Counted from the first letter of the stretch, positions 35,324 through 47,760 are shown. The stretch: 64,000 nucleotides of DNA from Aelia acuminata (GCA_911387785.2 OU426979.1:50703588-50767587), one strand, 5' to 3'. The notes: a model not told the origin generated them from the letters alone. Numbers and translations are program-made.

Positions 35324-35480
35324 ACACACACACACAGACCATTTCGCGGGACTTGGTGATTTGGACTCAGGGGACCCCAAAACGTGTAAATCCGTTGAAA
35401 ACCGGAAGTCGAAATTTTTCACGATCGCAATACTTCCACTTACTATATATTTCATATATAGGTAAGTGAAAGTAAAAAAT
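34014..35480 (+). mobile_element. Composite repeat H, copy 2
   Basis: It starts TCTGGTGCGTGCGCGCAAC with subterminal ACTTTCACTTACC and ends GGTAAGTGAAAGT, an exact 13-bp inverted match. It has about 560 bp of unique head, then four tandem units with ATCGTT at 34656, 34810, 34962 and 35117 (period 152-155). These are followed by a (CA) tract, TTTCGCGGGACTTGG, GAAAACCGGAAGTCG and the 3' hairpin ACTATATATTTCATATATAG. Noncoding. Confidence 0.85.
35291..35337. repeat. (CA)n microsatellite inside repeat H
   Basis: 47 bp, interrupted once by AGAC, at the same relative site as the 133-bp tract in copy 4. Confidence 0.95.
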
Positions 35481-36320
35481 AAAATGTATAAATATATATA
35501 TATATTTAATTTAAAGTAAAATTATAATTATTTCTTAAAACTTACTAATGTTTACAAATAAATCATTAAAAATCAACACCAAAAAATGAATTCATTTTTT
35601 AAAAAAGGAAAAATGAATATCACAAAATAGTTGAAAAATATTATGCTATATTCAACTGAAAATATTTAAATAATCTTAAATCTAACCTTAGGAATTCAAA
35701 TAAAGTATTTAAATAATTTATTTTTTTTTCCATAAAAAAAATCCCTTCTTTTTTTTTTTCTTTTTTTTTACCTTTTAATCTTTATTCACACCTGCCTTCT
35801 TAAAATTAGGAAATATACCTACAGTAATCGATTAATTTTATATTTACAAAACGAGCGATATTATTTTATAGCCTCTTGACATAGACAGAAAAAATGCATA
35901 TACGTTTCAGGACTGGGAATTCTGAACTATTTCACGATAGCATTAGCAAAGTTCCATTTACAATGAAATTTATAATTATATTTTCTATCAAAAATAAATT
36001 ACATATATTACATGTAAAGAATTATTATATATGAATAATATTGAATCGTGAAGACCAAACAAAAATGTCAATCATATAGTTTATTAAAAGAATCATTACT
36101 AATATAGGATTAGGAGAAGAAATTGAAAAGATAAAATATATACAAGTAAAAAACAAATTTTAAGGGTTAATATTTGTTTTTTATTAATAGTCGTTATAAC
36201 TTATATTGATTTGTCCTTTAAATATAACTTCTTTTCCTAATGATTATTCCACACATGGAGATCTTGTATGATGAAATTTAGGCACTTGTTATTTTTAAAT
36301 AATTAATTTATAATTTTATA
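35481..36320. other. AT-rich noncoding DNA
   Basis: Nothing recognised. Confidence 0.5.
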
Positions 36321-36527
36321 GGAAGAGAAACGTTGAACATAGCCGGGATTCGAACCAAGGTCCTATTCGTCTCCGCCGAAGCAGTAACAACTCAGCATCA
36401 ATTACTGACATGGTAACATATGCGCTCTGTCGTAGTGCTCCTAACCTGTGGTAAGAGCGCTGCGACAGAGGTGCAGAGGATCTGATCTGGGTTTGATTCC
36501 CGGCTGTGTTCAATTTATTCTCTTCTA
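36321..36527. mobile_element. Head-to-head palindrome of two tRNA-like SINE units
   Basis: The left arm (36321-36358) contains AAGAGAAACGTTGAACATAG and CCGGGATTCGAACC, a minus-strand B box. The right arm (36489-36527) is its inverted counterpart, GGGTTTGATTCCCGGCTGTG, then TTCAATTTATTCTCTTCT. Inside is a second stem, CTCTGTCGTAGTGCTC (36425-36440) against GAGCGCTGCGACAGAG (36455-36470). The two tRNA-like heads face each other, so pol III read-through would make a hairpin RNA. Confidence 0.7.
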
Positions 36528-36700
36528 GTTATATCAATTGACATGTCTGTGAATATAACTTGGAGATTAAAAATGCATTGTAAAAGAGATCTCCTTTCAT
36601 AAAAAAATAAGAGTGAACTAAAAAAGCCGTACATATTTCCTGTACCGTTGGATGCCATCATTCCCTATGCCTGACACGTCATTATTAGAAAAGTAAAAAA

Positions 36701-38285
36701 TCTGGTGCAATGCGCGCAACGCACACATTTCGCTAACCAACTAACTTAGATTAGAAATTGAAGTGTTTTGTTAAATACCATTTCTCAGTCATACATTATT
36801 CTACATTCATTTACTAATTTTTGTTTTTGCACTCTAAAGTACACTAATTTTTTTTTCATAATTAAATAAAAGTTTTAACTTGCGATAATTTCGCAATTAA
36901 AGCATAATACTCCAAGTCGTCAGATTTTATAATTCTCTATGTAGTTGTTGAAAACTTCATTAAGTTACCATGAAACAAATAATTTCTATTAAATCAATAG
37001 AACGCCTTTAATTGTAAACAATGGCCTGCGAATGCATTGGCTCAACGAGTTTTATGAGTTGACGGAATATTTTTCTTTTTTTCTCCTGCATATGTTTACT
37101 TCATTTTTTTCATATTTCGCCATTTCTTCTTTCTAGACGTAACGAGAGATAGTTAAAGTGAAAGGTACTTTCTAGGAAAACAAAGCCTCTACCACATTTG
37201 AACCCCCTCAAGACATTTTAATAATGATAAAGCTTACCTGATATTAATGAAGACTTCATTTTCATTAAACATGACGAATTTGATCAAAATCGTTAAAGCT
37301 GTTTTTGAGAAATTGAAAAAAAAAAAAGAAGTAAAAATTGGAAAAAAGTTATGAAATAAAGGGGGTGCTTTATTTCATAACTGTTTTCCAATTTTACTTT
37401 TTTTTCGATTATCTCAAAAAACGGCTTTAATGATTTTGATAAAATTCGTCATGCTTAATGAAAATTAGATGTTTAATAATATCAGGTAAGTTTTATCAGT
37501 ATTAAAATTTAAATGGGGAAGGGGCCTTTTTTGTTTTCCTATAAAGTACCTATGATTTAGTTTATATTGAGAAATTGACTGTCTCTCATCACGGCTAAAA
37601 ATAAGAAATGACTAAATATGAAGTATGAAAAAATCAAGTAGACATATACAGGAGAAAAAAAGAAAAATATTCCGTCAACTCATAAAAGACCTTGAGCTCA
37701 CGCATGCACCGTATGCCTTTAATGACAAACCGATGCGTTATAATTAAAAATGTTCTGTTCCTTTAATGAAAATTATTTGTTTCATAGGAACTAAATGAAA
37801 TATTTAACAAGTACATAGAGAATTATAAAATCAGACGACTTGGAGTATTATGCTTGCATTGCCGAATTATCACAAGTAAAAACTTTTATGTAACAATAAA
37901 AGAAATTAGTGTGTTTTTTTTTTTTTGAGCAAATGAAAACAAAAATAAGAAATGAATGTGGAAAAATGTATAACTTTGAGAAGTGGCAATTAACAAAACA
38001 CATTAATTTCTAATCTAAGTAGATTGATAAGTGAAAGTTGTGTGTTGCGCCGTTTGATCAATTTTGATGAAAGTTTTGCTGTCACATATGCATAAACCAA
38101 ATACCCAATTTCAGGTCCGTACGGTTTATACTGTACAAACACACAGACCATTTTACGGTTACGGTTATTTGGACTCAGAGGACCCTAAAACGTTTACGTT
38201 TACCGTTGAAAACCGGAAGTCGAAATTTTCCACGATCGCAATACTTTCCCTTACTATATATACATATAGGTAAGTAAAAGTAAAA
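36701..38285. mobile_element. Composite repeat H, copy 3, folded into a palindrome of about 1.35 kb
   Basis: From 36701 the head of H runs forward to about 37365, then its reverse complement runs back to about 38050. TTAGATTAGAAATTG near 36749 mirrors the complement near 38005; TTTTATGAGTTGACGGAATA near 37050 mirrors 37670-37690; and AGTTATGAAATAAA mirrors TTTATTTCATAACT across the centre (about 37366). The normal 3' part follows to 38285 (TTGAAAACCGGAAGTCG and hairpin). The arms are about 650 bp with a spacer of a few bases. Confidence 0.85.
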
Positions 38286-38395
38286 ACTATTTGTTTTTAA
38301 CATTTTTTTGAAAGGTATGGATTTATGATTGGAGAAATACAATTTGTAAATTACTTTTCTTTTCGGACAATCTATTGATTGTCTATGGCCTCCTT

Positions 38396-38625
38396 TCAGA
38401 CTTTTCTGTCATAGACCCATTCTTCTCTTAGACCATGCCCCATCAAGGAATCTTTTACTTCGTTATCCCATGTTTTCCTTGGACTACCTAGTCTTCTTCT
38501 ACCGTCTATTTTCCAGGAATGGACAACTTTCGGCATCCTTTTCAGATGACCAAACCATTTCAGCCATTTTTTTTCTATTTCCTCCAGAATGTTTTTTTCA
38601 ACTTCCATTTTCTCTCTAATTTAAA
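38396..38625 (-). pseudogene. C-terminal tail of a non-LTR endonuclease-reverse transcriptase
   Basis: The minus-strand frame reads EEIEKKWLKWFGHLKRMPK, then RRRLGSPRKTWDNEVKDS and GLREEWVYDRKV. This is the post-RT tail typical of many insect element proteins ('WFGHVKRM...GRRRRGRPRKTW...CYDR'). Nothing upstream on that strand resembles an RT core, so it is a 5'-truncated or fragmentary copy. It differs clearly from the tail of the RTE at 52.3 kb, so it belongs to another lineage. Confidence 0.75.
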
Positions 38626-40165
38626 ATTTATTTTTATTAAATTAATTAAATATTTTATTTATTCCTATTTATTAAAAATGTTCATTATAGCCAGAAATAA
38701 ATTAGTTAAGACTAAAGGGGTTAAACTGCCCTTTTAAATACTGCCTTGATACATAAAATTATTTTTAATTCAAAGTCTATTAGGTAACCATTTTACGAAT
38801 ATTTTGAGGGAAAGGTGTAAAGAAATAGAATCCAGAGGAATTTAGTGAACTATACGACGCTAAATGGTGGAGAATGCGTATAGATATTTGTATAAAAAAT
38901 ATCAGAATAACAACGGTTGAAAAATAAGTATTGCTAAATGCTAAATGCCTAAACCTTAAGAAAACAAGCTTTGAACTAAATTTTAAACTTAAACATGGCT
39001 GGGGGGTATGATTGTACAACACCAAGTTAAGAAATCGAGGACTTATAATGAACTTGCGGGTTAGCCAAGCCAATATTACTGATAATGATACCAGATCTTG
39101 CCTGTGATGGAATAGATGAGATTATTAAATATGAAATTTATATCTTAAATTAGGTGTTTGTTGTATATTTGGGGTCATGAAGCACTATTGATTTTTTTAT
39201 TAATTAAAAAAAATATAAGTTATAGTTTTACATTAGTTATACACATCGAACACTATGTGCTGCATGATTTTTCGTATATCACTGTACAAATTTTTTTTTT
39301 ATTTTTAAATTTAAATAAAGCCGTTATAGAATAGAAGCAAATTAAAAAAAAGATTGAACAATAGATAATAATTAAACTAGGAGCCTATAAAACATAAGTT
39401 CCGTTTGTACTAAATTTCATATTGGAAAATAAAACATCCGTGGCGCTTAAAAGATAAAAAAAATCTCAAGTGGCCTTTTTTTCCATTTTGTGTAAATAAA
39501 ACTTAAAGTTTAAAAAATATTAATGTGAATCTGAAAGCATATGTTTTTTTATTATAATAAAATCTCAATTTAGACCTTTGAATTTCAATATTAGTACTAA
39601 CTTTTTTAGCGAATTTAGTTTTGGGTATTTTATAATGTATTGTAGCTATACAAAACAATCGGTTTAGTTACACCATTTATAAACTTAGAACGGGTAGAAT
39701 GATTTTGACGATCTTTGAGAAACCCCCAAAATTATGCATGGAGCGAAGTGGTTAATAAAGTTTTACAGGTTCACGAAATTTGACGAATTTTGAGAAACAT
39801 GTCGTTATCCGGGACTACAGTAGTAAATACATATAGTAAATGTAGTTATAGGTTTATTCCACATAAATTATATAACAAATAGGGTTCGGCTGGGGGAGGG
39901 GAGGAAGAAGGATTATTTATTTGTATGGGATGATTCGATTTTGACGCACTGATTTATTTATAAACTTATTACTGTCGCCGATTTCACTAGTAAACGGTCC
40001 CATTCGGTAGGTGCTTCATTATATCGTTTTGTACCCAATACCCTGCTACCAAAAACGTTTCATCCGGTATTAATTCGTGTCGCAATTTTTTAAACGGGTC
40101 AGTTTTGATTTAAACGTAATACCAAGTGAATCGCATTTAAAACTGCATCAAAAACATGTGTTTTC
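38626..40165. other. AT-rich noncoding DNA
   Basis: No gene recognised. The SINE target duplication begins at 40153. Confidence 0.5.
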
Positions 40166-40378
40166 GCGTTGGTCCTAATATGGTTTAGTGGGAGTAAAAA
40201 ACCCTTAGCCGTCCCTTGGATAGGACATAAAATGGAGGTCCCAAGCCTGTACGATGTCAGGTCCTCGTTAAAGATCCCTATCCTAATTAAACCTGGATAG
40301 GCAAAATTTAAGACTCCCACTGTAGCATCGTCCGATTAGCCTTAGTGGCATAAAAGGACGTTAAACAAACAAAGAAAC
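40166..40378 (+). mobile_element. SINE family B insertion with 13-bp target duplication
   Basis: AACATGTGTTTTC occurs at 40153-40165 and again at 40379-40391. Between them lie 213 bp: GTCCCTTGGATAGGACATAA, CCAAGCCTGTACGATGTCAG, TTAAAGATCCCTATCC, CATCGTCCGATTAGCC, TTAGTGGCATAAAAGGACG and a TTAAACAAACAAAG tail. The tRNA head is missing, so the copy is 5' truncated. It interrupts an older repeat continuing at 40392. Confidence 0.92.
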
Positions 40379-40539
40379 AACATGTGTTTTCAATACTCTG
40401 AGTCCGTAATAGTATATTTTGTACCAAGGGCCGAAAGTGGGCGTTTGCCGGCCCGAGATATTTTTTGACCGAGACGTAGTCGAGGTCATGAAAAGTTTGA
40501 GGGCCTGCAAAAGCACTTTGGCCCAAGGCACGAACGCTA

Positions 40540-41199
40540 TTTTTCACCATACTACAATAAATATTAATACGATATAACATTAATCAAAAACTAGGTTTTC
40601 TTTTGGTTAAGTGTACCTCTTTGTTAGAAGGTTATCTTGTGGTTATGGGGACATGATGAATGTTTAATGTATGGATTGTTTTACGTTAAGTTATTATGTA
40701 AGTTAATAAAGAGAGATGAACATATATGTGTTTCATTTAATACAACTGATATATTTCAAAATGCTAAAAAAAGTTAGTTCGTTTATTTTTGATTTATAGA
40801 AATGTTAAAAGTACAATTTTGGTTGTTTGAAAACATAATACCCTTTGAAGATTCTATTACTTGTTTTTTGTTTGACACATTCACATTTTTACTCGTAGTT
40901 GGATTGTTTCTGATTAAAATATCCTCTTGACAATCTTCAAATAAATCATCAATTTTTAAGAGAGACTGATTTTCATATTCAATAGTTCCAAAATCGATAT
41001 TTGATGTCGAAGTCGATGACTCATTCACTTTACTAAACAGTCTGTTAGAAACTGAAATGAATGAATTAAAATAATAAACAGCTGATTTTGCGGCCCTAGG
41101 GCGAAATATTCATTTTCGGCCCTAGGGCGGCGAAGTGTAGCTTTCGGACCGCAAATTAGGTGTGTAAAACAGGTGATTACATCGTAGTATGGTGAAAAA
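40540..41199 (-). mobile_element. DNA transposon remnant with 16-bp perfect inverted repeats
   Basis: TTTTTCACCATACTAC at 40540-40555 is exactly inverted at 41184-41199. Just inside the right end are two direct copies of CGGCCCTAGGGCG. A candidate terminal exon lies inside on the minus strand. At 660 bp it is a deletion derivative. The related GC-rich stretch outside the left end (40392-40539, with AGGGCCGAAAGTGGGCG) suggests the full element or a neighbour is larger. Superfamily unassigned. Confidence 0.6.
40783..41051 (-). pseudogene. Candidate terminal exon of the element's gene
   Basis: On the minus strand a good 3' splice site (TTCATTCATTTCAG, ending 41052) opens a frame reading SNRLFSKVNESSTSTSN, then an acidic stretch IDDLFEDCQEDILI and finally NCTFNISINQK with a stop at 40783. 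The stop overlaps an AATAAA-like AAAATAAACG. There is no ATG, so the frame is entered by splicing. Its place between terminal repeats makes it the likely tail of a transposase or accessory protein, now cut off from its upstream exons. Confidence 0.35.
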
Positions 41200-42272
41200 A
41201 TCTTTTTGGTGCGCTGATCTTTCCTGCTACTAATACATATTAATAATCATATATTTGAAGAGGTTACTTGTAGCTATACCGTGCTTTATTCTAATATAAG
41301 TAGTATGTTAATATGTTAGAAAATAATTTCTTTAATCAAAATTTATCGGTATTCCAAAAGGTAATGCCAAAAAAGGTTTTGAGAAAATGAATAATTAGAC
41401 TTTTGCTATAAATATTAATGTAAATCTATAAGTACTTTTCAAGTTAAAAAAAGGTCACAATTTAATGTTTAATATTTAAGTTATTAATGAAATATAAAAG
41501 TTTTAATGTACTCAAGTATGAGCAGTATGATGAAAAGTATTGTTCATAACACGAACCAAAAGTGTGTTGTCGGTGCTTGGTCTAATTTAAACTAGCCAGC
41601 GCACCGAAAACAACCACTTTTGGTACTAGTGATGAAAATAACTATTTCAATACAAGTCAAATTTTACCTCAATGAAAAAATGAGCTTAGCGAATGAGATT
41701 TCAGTGTTCACTATTGATGATCACTCAGGCGACCAAGCCTGCTTTAGTAAAAAACATAAAACCGAATCTGAACGTGGGGAGACTAATCTACAAATCTCCA
41801 TCCTTTAATTTAATTTGAAGGATCAATTTAAATAAAATAATTTATTAGAGCTATAGCGATAAGTTGAAAATCAACAAGAAAACATTTATTAAATAATTCG
41901 TGTTCATTAATAATTTTACTTAAAAATAAATAGATATTTAGAGTTTTTTTAATAGTAATATTCAATTCGATTTTTAGAATCATGTTCTATCCGAAGAAGA
42001 TACAAAGTTGGAGGGGGGAACGGATGTAGGGGAGGGGGGTAGAATAGGCCCTGAATAACCCACTTTATCAATCATCATGTTGCAGATGGGGGATGATCCA
42101 CCCCTCTGTTCTATGGAACTAATTTGACCTGATTCTTGTCACTTAGTCTTTACAGCTGTAAACCACTTGTAACACTAGTATTACTCCATCCATCAAATTG
42201 TTAAGTGCCTCTTAAATTTATTTAAGAAAACGATGATTATTATAGATGATGTAATTTAAATATTAAACATAC
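41200..42272. other. Noncoding DNA
   Basis: No gene recognised. A G-rich patch (GGAGGGGGGAACGG, then GGGGAGGGGGG) is at about 42010-42040. Confidence 0.5.
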
Positions 42273-42874
42273 GGAAGGTTCCAAATTAAAGCAGAATGGG
42301 TCTCAAAACTTTGTTTTTATTGACTTTTATACAGTAAAAAACATTTATATTACATCTTTGTTGACGTTTCGCTCATTTGTTGATGATATCAATAGTGTGC
42401 ATTGTATGCTGACTTATAAATTAATGAGAAATTTTAACTAAGATGATTAGGTATTATGAATTAGTATGTATTTTTTAGCCACCTATCGATTTTTTTTTTT
42501 AAACTGAGATATTGATTTTTATTTGCAAGTTTTTAATAATTGCATACTTGAGTAGGATTGGTTTTTTAATTTAATATTTTTCTTTTGTTATATCTGTTTA
42601 AACACACCATTTAATATCATTTAATTTTTACAATTTTAATACCATCTGGTGATTGCCGTAGCTTAATGAATTAGCAGCATAATAATTTTTCAGGATAGTT
42701 ATTTTATAGCCATAGTACTTTTTCACTCATTTAATCACTCATTTTAAAATTTACCTATACAAATATGTGATTTTTCCTTGTTGGTCTTTTTCGTTTTGAA
42801 AATGCTCAAAAATGAGCGAAACGTCAACAAAAAGAAAGTTTGGAGATGGTTTCTCCTTTAATTTGGAACCTTCC
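42273..42874. mobile_element. Inverted-repeat element of about 600 bp
   Basis: The left end GGAAGGTTCCAAATTAAAG is exactly inverted at the right end (complement to 42874) and the similarity continues: AGAATGGGTCTCAAAACTTT against AGAAACCATCTCCAAACTTT. GACGTTTCGCTCATTT then occurs near 42364 and, inverted, near 42810. The interior is AT-rich and noncoding, so this is a foldback or MITE-type element. Confidence 0.75.
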
Positions 42875-43543
42875 TTCATTCTTTTAGTGGTTTTCTTCAG
42901 TCTTCTTCTCTTTTTGAAGTTTAATATTCCATTAAACATACGATAAAATCTAATTATTCCCCCCCCCCCCCCATAAAATTTATTTTAATAAAACGAGAAA
43001 AAAAAAAACAACTAACGAAGTTATGAAACCGATACAAGTAAATATATTCAACTAACAACAATAAAAACACTCCTGGATTACATGGCAGTTTCTGTTTTTA
43101 ATCAGTATAAGTATTGCAACGTTGAAAAAAAACAACAACATATGGTTTGAAAGTCCCAGACCTTTTGTTGGAACTAAAATTCAAAAATGTTATTTTTCGT
43201 TTGAAAATTTTTTTTTAACCCATAAGTGTTACAATATAGACATTACCAAAAAAAAAAAAAAAAATAAAATAAAAATAAAAATGGAGTATGGGTTCTGTAT
43301 TTTTTATGTACAAAAAGGTCATTTGATTAGACCACACGTTCAACCCCCCCCCCCAATATTATAAACCCTTATACATTTACATAGGAGAAAATTATTAAAT
43401 TTAGAGAAGTATGTGGAAATTAAAAAAATATATTATCACCTTACTTGACTTACGTTATAAATACCGTTCACGAAACGAATCAATAGACTCCTAAGTTTTT
43501 TAATAAAAACTGATGATAAGTTTTAAATCTGGTTTTAAAAAAA

Positions 43544-43577
<34 letters not shown>

Positions 43578-44559
43578 CGTATTAATATTTTACATGTAAG
43601 TAGAACATAGCTAAATCATAATATTTTTTTTTCTTTCATTTAACAATATTTGAAATTACTATTTGAAGCAATATCCATAAAATCACTCCATAGACACTAT
43701 AAATTTTTAGTATGAAAAAAGTGGTATGAGTTGTTTCTTTTCTTTCAAAATTGTAATTGCAATCATAAAAAAAAAGTCGGAACACCTTAAAACAAATCCA
43801 TGAAATCCTATACTAAATAATATGATTTTGTTTTCTATTTCCGATGGATGTGCACTATTTAAAAAAAGTTGTCCCTGTTTAGTAAAGAAAAGTGAACTGG
43901 TAAGTGAACTTGTCTGATGCGACCACCGCACCAGATTTTTTTCTCTTATAATTGAAAAACATCAAAAACAACTAAAAACAATAGGCAGACCTTAAAATAA
44001 ATCCATCAACTTATTGTACAATTAGACAAAAAAAATATTTTGTGTTATCTTTCCGATGGAACTTTTTCAATTTTCAAGAAGCTGTCTATTTAAAGTGATA
44101 GAAAAGAAAAGTGATAAGTGAAAGCTTTGTGATGCAACCATTGAACAGTATTTCTTTTTTTTTTTTTTTTTTTTAATAAATTTTTATGTTTCAAAACTAT
44201 CAAGAACAACTAAAAACAATCGAAAGACCTTAACTGAATTATATTTAAAGGTAAATATAAGATAAAAAAATTAATAAAACCCTGAAGCCATAAATATCCC
44301 AACTGTGTATTTCCTGCCTTGCGTTCCTCGTAAAATCATCCCTTAAGGGCTTTATCCTCGGATTTAGCACTTCAAAGGGAGGCAGCCCAGACAAAAGGTG
44401 TCTCTCAGGGCTCCAATTCTTAGCCAGATATATTTTTTCCACTTTTATACTTTAACCAATCAACAACACAGTTTTATATTAGAGCATCGCTAAAGACAAT
44501 TCAATAATATAATAATAGATTTGATATGATGTAAATAAAATTGAACTAAATATAAGATT
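42875..44559. other. AT-rich noncoding DNA with short homopolymers
   Basis: Contains C12 at about 42960, a 16-18-base A run at about 43248, C10 at about 43345 and (TA)15 at 43545-43575. No gene recognised. Confidence 0.5.
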
Positions 44560-44999
44560 TGATTGAATAAGACCATGCTATTTATATACACACAATAAAA
44601 AAAACTAGTAATTATGCCTACAAAATGTTTATCATTTTTTTTTTGCGTTACCTCCTTAATTCTGGTTATGACCACGTTTTAAATCATATTTTGTTTTTTT
44701 CTATCAATAAAACTTAAATATTCCAGATATGAATTCAGAAACAATATTTAATTATTCTATATTTGAAAATATAAAATACTATTCATGACGAATAGACAGA
44801 CATAAGAGAGCAATTTATTGACTTTTCATAAATATGCTGCTATTTAATTAAAACAGTCGAATAACTACTGAGATTTTTCAAAAACAGGTGTTTCATACTA
44901 ATAATTATTAAAAAAAAGTTGTAATTTACTTGAATGAAGTAGAATAAGAAATAGTCCATAAGCTGAGGGCCAAAAAGTGTCTGATTTGAAGAAAGTTCA
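44560..44999 (+). repeat. Direct duplication block, copy 1
   Basis: Matches 45770-46185 nearly base for base: CCTCCTTAATTCTGG, ATGACCACGTTTTAAAT, CAGATATGAATTCAGAAACA, AAAATACTATTCATGACGAA and GTTGTAATTTACTTGAATGA in the same order and spacing. A 19-base run near 44802-44820 is missing from copy 2. Noncoding. Confidence 0.85.
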
Positions 45000-45480
45000 T
45001 TATCTTATAGCCTGGAAGTACTCATTTCATAGACAACAAATGTAGGAACGACTTCCACCTCAGATCGGTTGCCATAAAATTTTATAGGCGAAAAAAATTT
45101 AAATTTTCAAACCTTTTTCAATTTTTCGCTCATACCTCAAAAACAAAATTTGTGTTCCCTCTAAAATTAATTTTTTCGCTAAAACGGCAAACATTACGAA
45201 TAACTGATAATAGGTTTTGGCGAAAACACTTAACACGCGAAATTTTATTCTCTTTTATTTTAAAGAATACACAATTTTCTCAGCTTTAAATTGTTTTCGA
45301 GTTATGATCGAAAAATGGAAAAAAAGTTCGAAAATTTGGATTTTGTTTGCATATACATATTAATTGATGGAAACCGATCTGAGGTAGCAGACGTTCACAC
45401 TAGTTGTCTATGAAATGATTACTTTTAGGCTATTTGATCAAAAAGTTAAAATCAGACACTTTTTTGGCCGTCGGCTCCCG
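44960..45480. mobile_element. Foldback element with inverted arms of about 115 bp
   Basis: The left arm AGGGCCAAAAAGTGTCTGAT, then TCATTTCATAGACAAC and CACCTCAGATCGGTTGCCAT, is matched by the complement of 45365-45480. The loop is about 290 bp, AT-rich and noncoding. The left arm's outer part also ends duplication copy 2 (near 46160-46185), so the element end lies at the duplication boundary. Confidence 0.7.
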
Positions 45481-45769
45481 CACAATATGGTTCTGTATCA
45501 GATTTTACATAGTACATCAGTCGTGTTAGAGCAGAAGTCTTAAATAGTATTTTTGCCTTGTTTTCTTAAAATTTATAATTTACTATTAAAGACTCTGTTG
45601 AAATAATATAGTGTCATTGATTACCCAGGAGTAAACAAATACAATCAGACAGAGTTTATAATGATTTTTTTAGACTTGGTAAAACTTTTGTTCGTTGTTT
45701 GAGCTAACGTCCTTAGCCATCCTCCTCCTCCATATTCGATGGCTTAAGTCCTTTTCCCAAACACCGTAG

Positions 45770-46185
45770 ATATAAATACATACAATAAAAAAAATAAAAA
45801 AAACAAGTCATTTTGTCAATAAAATGTTAATCGTTATGTTTTTTTAACCTCCTTAATTCTGGATATGACCACGTTTTAAATAGTATTGTGTATTTTTCTA
45901 TCAATAAAACTTTAAGCTTCCAGATATGAATTCAGAAACAATTTTTAATTATTCTATATTAGAAAATATAAAATACTATTCATGACGAATAGACAAATAT
46001 AATTGACTTTTCATAAATATGTTGCTATTTAATTAAAACAGTTGTTGAATAACTATTGAGATTTTGCAAAAACAGGTGTGTCATACTAATGAATATTAAA
46101 AAAAAGTTGTAATTTACTTGAATGAAGTAGAATAAGAAAAAGTCCAAGAGCTGAGGGCCGAAAAGTGTCTGATTTGAAGAAAGCC
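45770..46185 (+). repeat. Direct duplication block, copy 2
   Basis: Second copy of 44560-44999. It is followed by CCTCCTCCATATTCGATGGC, which also precedes it at 45721-45745, so the duplicated tract is itself bordered by a short direct repeat. Confidence 0.85.
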
Positions 46186-47760
46186 ATTCTCCTCCTCCAT
46201 ATTCGATGGCTTAAGTTCTTTTCCCAATCACCATAGATATAAATACATACAGAAGAAAAAAAACCGATAAGCGTATTATGGAAAAAAGGATTTTCAAAGT
46301 CTTAATTCTAAGCAAATATGTAAGTAAGTTAAAAAAAATTTAATAAGAAAGTCAAATAGAACGAAACTAATTTGTTTTCAGATTATTGATTTAAACATAT
46401 CAAGCCAATTCATATCCAGAGGTTTTATATTATTAGGGTGTAATTAAGGGTAATATTGAAATTAAGAATCACTATAATTCATTAAGTAATTTATGCACAT
46501 GGAATATATTATGAAAAATAGCTGTAGACTATTGTGAATCTTTGAATTGTAAAATTATAGTTTTAAAAAAATTTAATGCAAGAAAAAGAATTAATTAAAT
46601 GTCTTATTTATTATACAATCACAATTAGTTAACTTTGAAATCTATTCTGCAGTAACGCATTGAAGGTATTGGAACCCGGGTCTTTGACGGTGTACGGCCA
46701 TTAAAAGGGGAAGTTGTGGAGTTGGGTTGAACTTTAGCCTCCTATGGGAAGAGGCTCGATAAATTTCAGATTAATGGGACTTTCTTGAACCCCACCAATT
46801 TCTCCGAATTAGAGCTTCGTCTTTTGAGTCGGAGGAGAGAGAGAGGTTTACCTCATACCTCACCGCCTAAATATAACAAGCAAGTTATGAAGTCGATTTC
46901 ATACAATCTTAATATAATTAGACCGAAATCATGCAGAAAACATGCTTTTTCCTATAATTCAAAAAAAGTAGCTGCCATAACGGAAAGCGGAACTTACCAG
47001 TGAGAACACATAGCTCCTTTAGCCACGAATTTAACATCAGTTGTAATGAGAAATCTTGCAGTTTCTATCCAGCCTTCTACGATATTACTACAATACAATG
47101 AATGTATTAGGAGTATAGAAGGATCCATTCTTAGCATTATATATTCCCATATATTTGATAGGCGTAGGTCAAAATATTAGTGACAAGGTTTTTGAGTTTG
47201 ATTTTGAAGTTTGACTTAACCAAAGGAATTGTTGGTCCCTTTACCAAAAAGGGATAAATAAGGTACCGAAAACTTTCAACTAAATATTTGCTGCAATAAT
47301 ATCTCAAAACCCTACAATTATGAGGCATAACCACGACCAAATGAGGATTTTTAAGCCTATACCGTTAAAGCTGAAGCCATGAGAATCAATAATTTGATTT
47401 AAAGAAATATATCATATTTCTATACTTGAAATCGACCAATTATTTGATATAAATTTCCTGAATTTACTGCTTTAAATTTCGTAGATGATTTCCAAGACAT
47501 TAAGTGTTTTGTTTTCTTAATATTTTGATATTGTTTACTAATTTTTTTTTTTTTTTGTCATTTCAAATTCTTCAGGTACCTACTTTGTTAGTTTTTTCCT
47601 ATATAATGATGTGTTTAAGTCCTTTTAGTTCGTATAGTTATTTTTCCCGTTGGTTAGATTATAATGAAAAAAAAAAAAAACATTCATTTCCATTTGAAGA
47701 TTGTAAATATATGTCTACCCCTAGAATAAAACAAAAATTTTATTTCTAATACAATTTTTT
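46186..47760. other. Noncoding DNA
   Basis: A moderately GC-richer patch at 46660-46870 has a B-box-like ACCCGGGTTCC on the minus strand, not enough for a tRNA call. No gene recognised. Confidence 0.45.

Noticed and set aside
36430..36513. True tRNA gene on the plus strand
   Set aside because: Good B box but no cloverleaf; part of a palindromic SINE pair.
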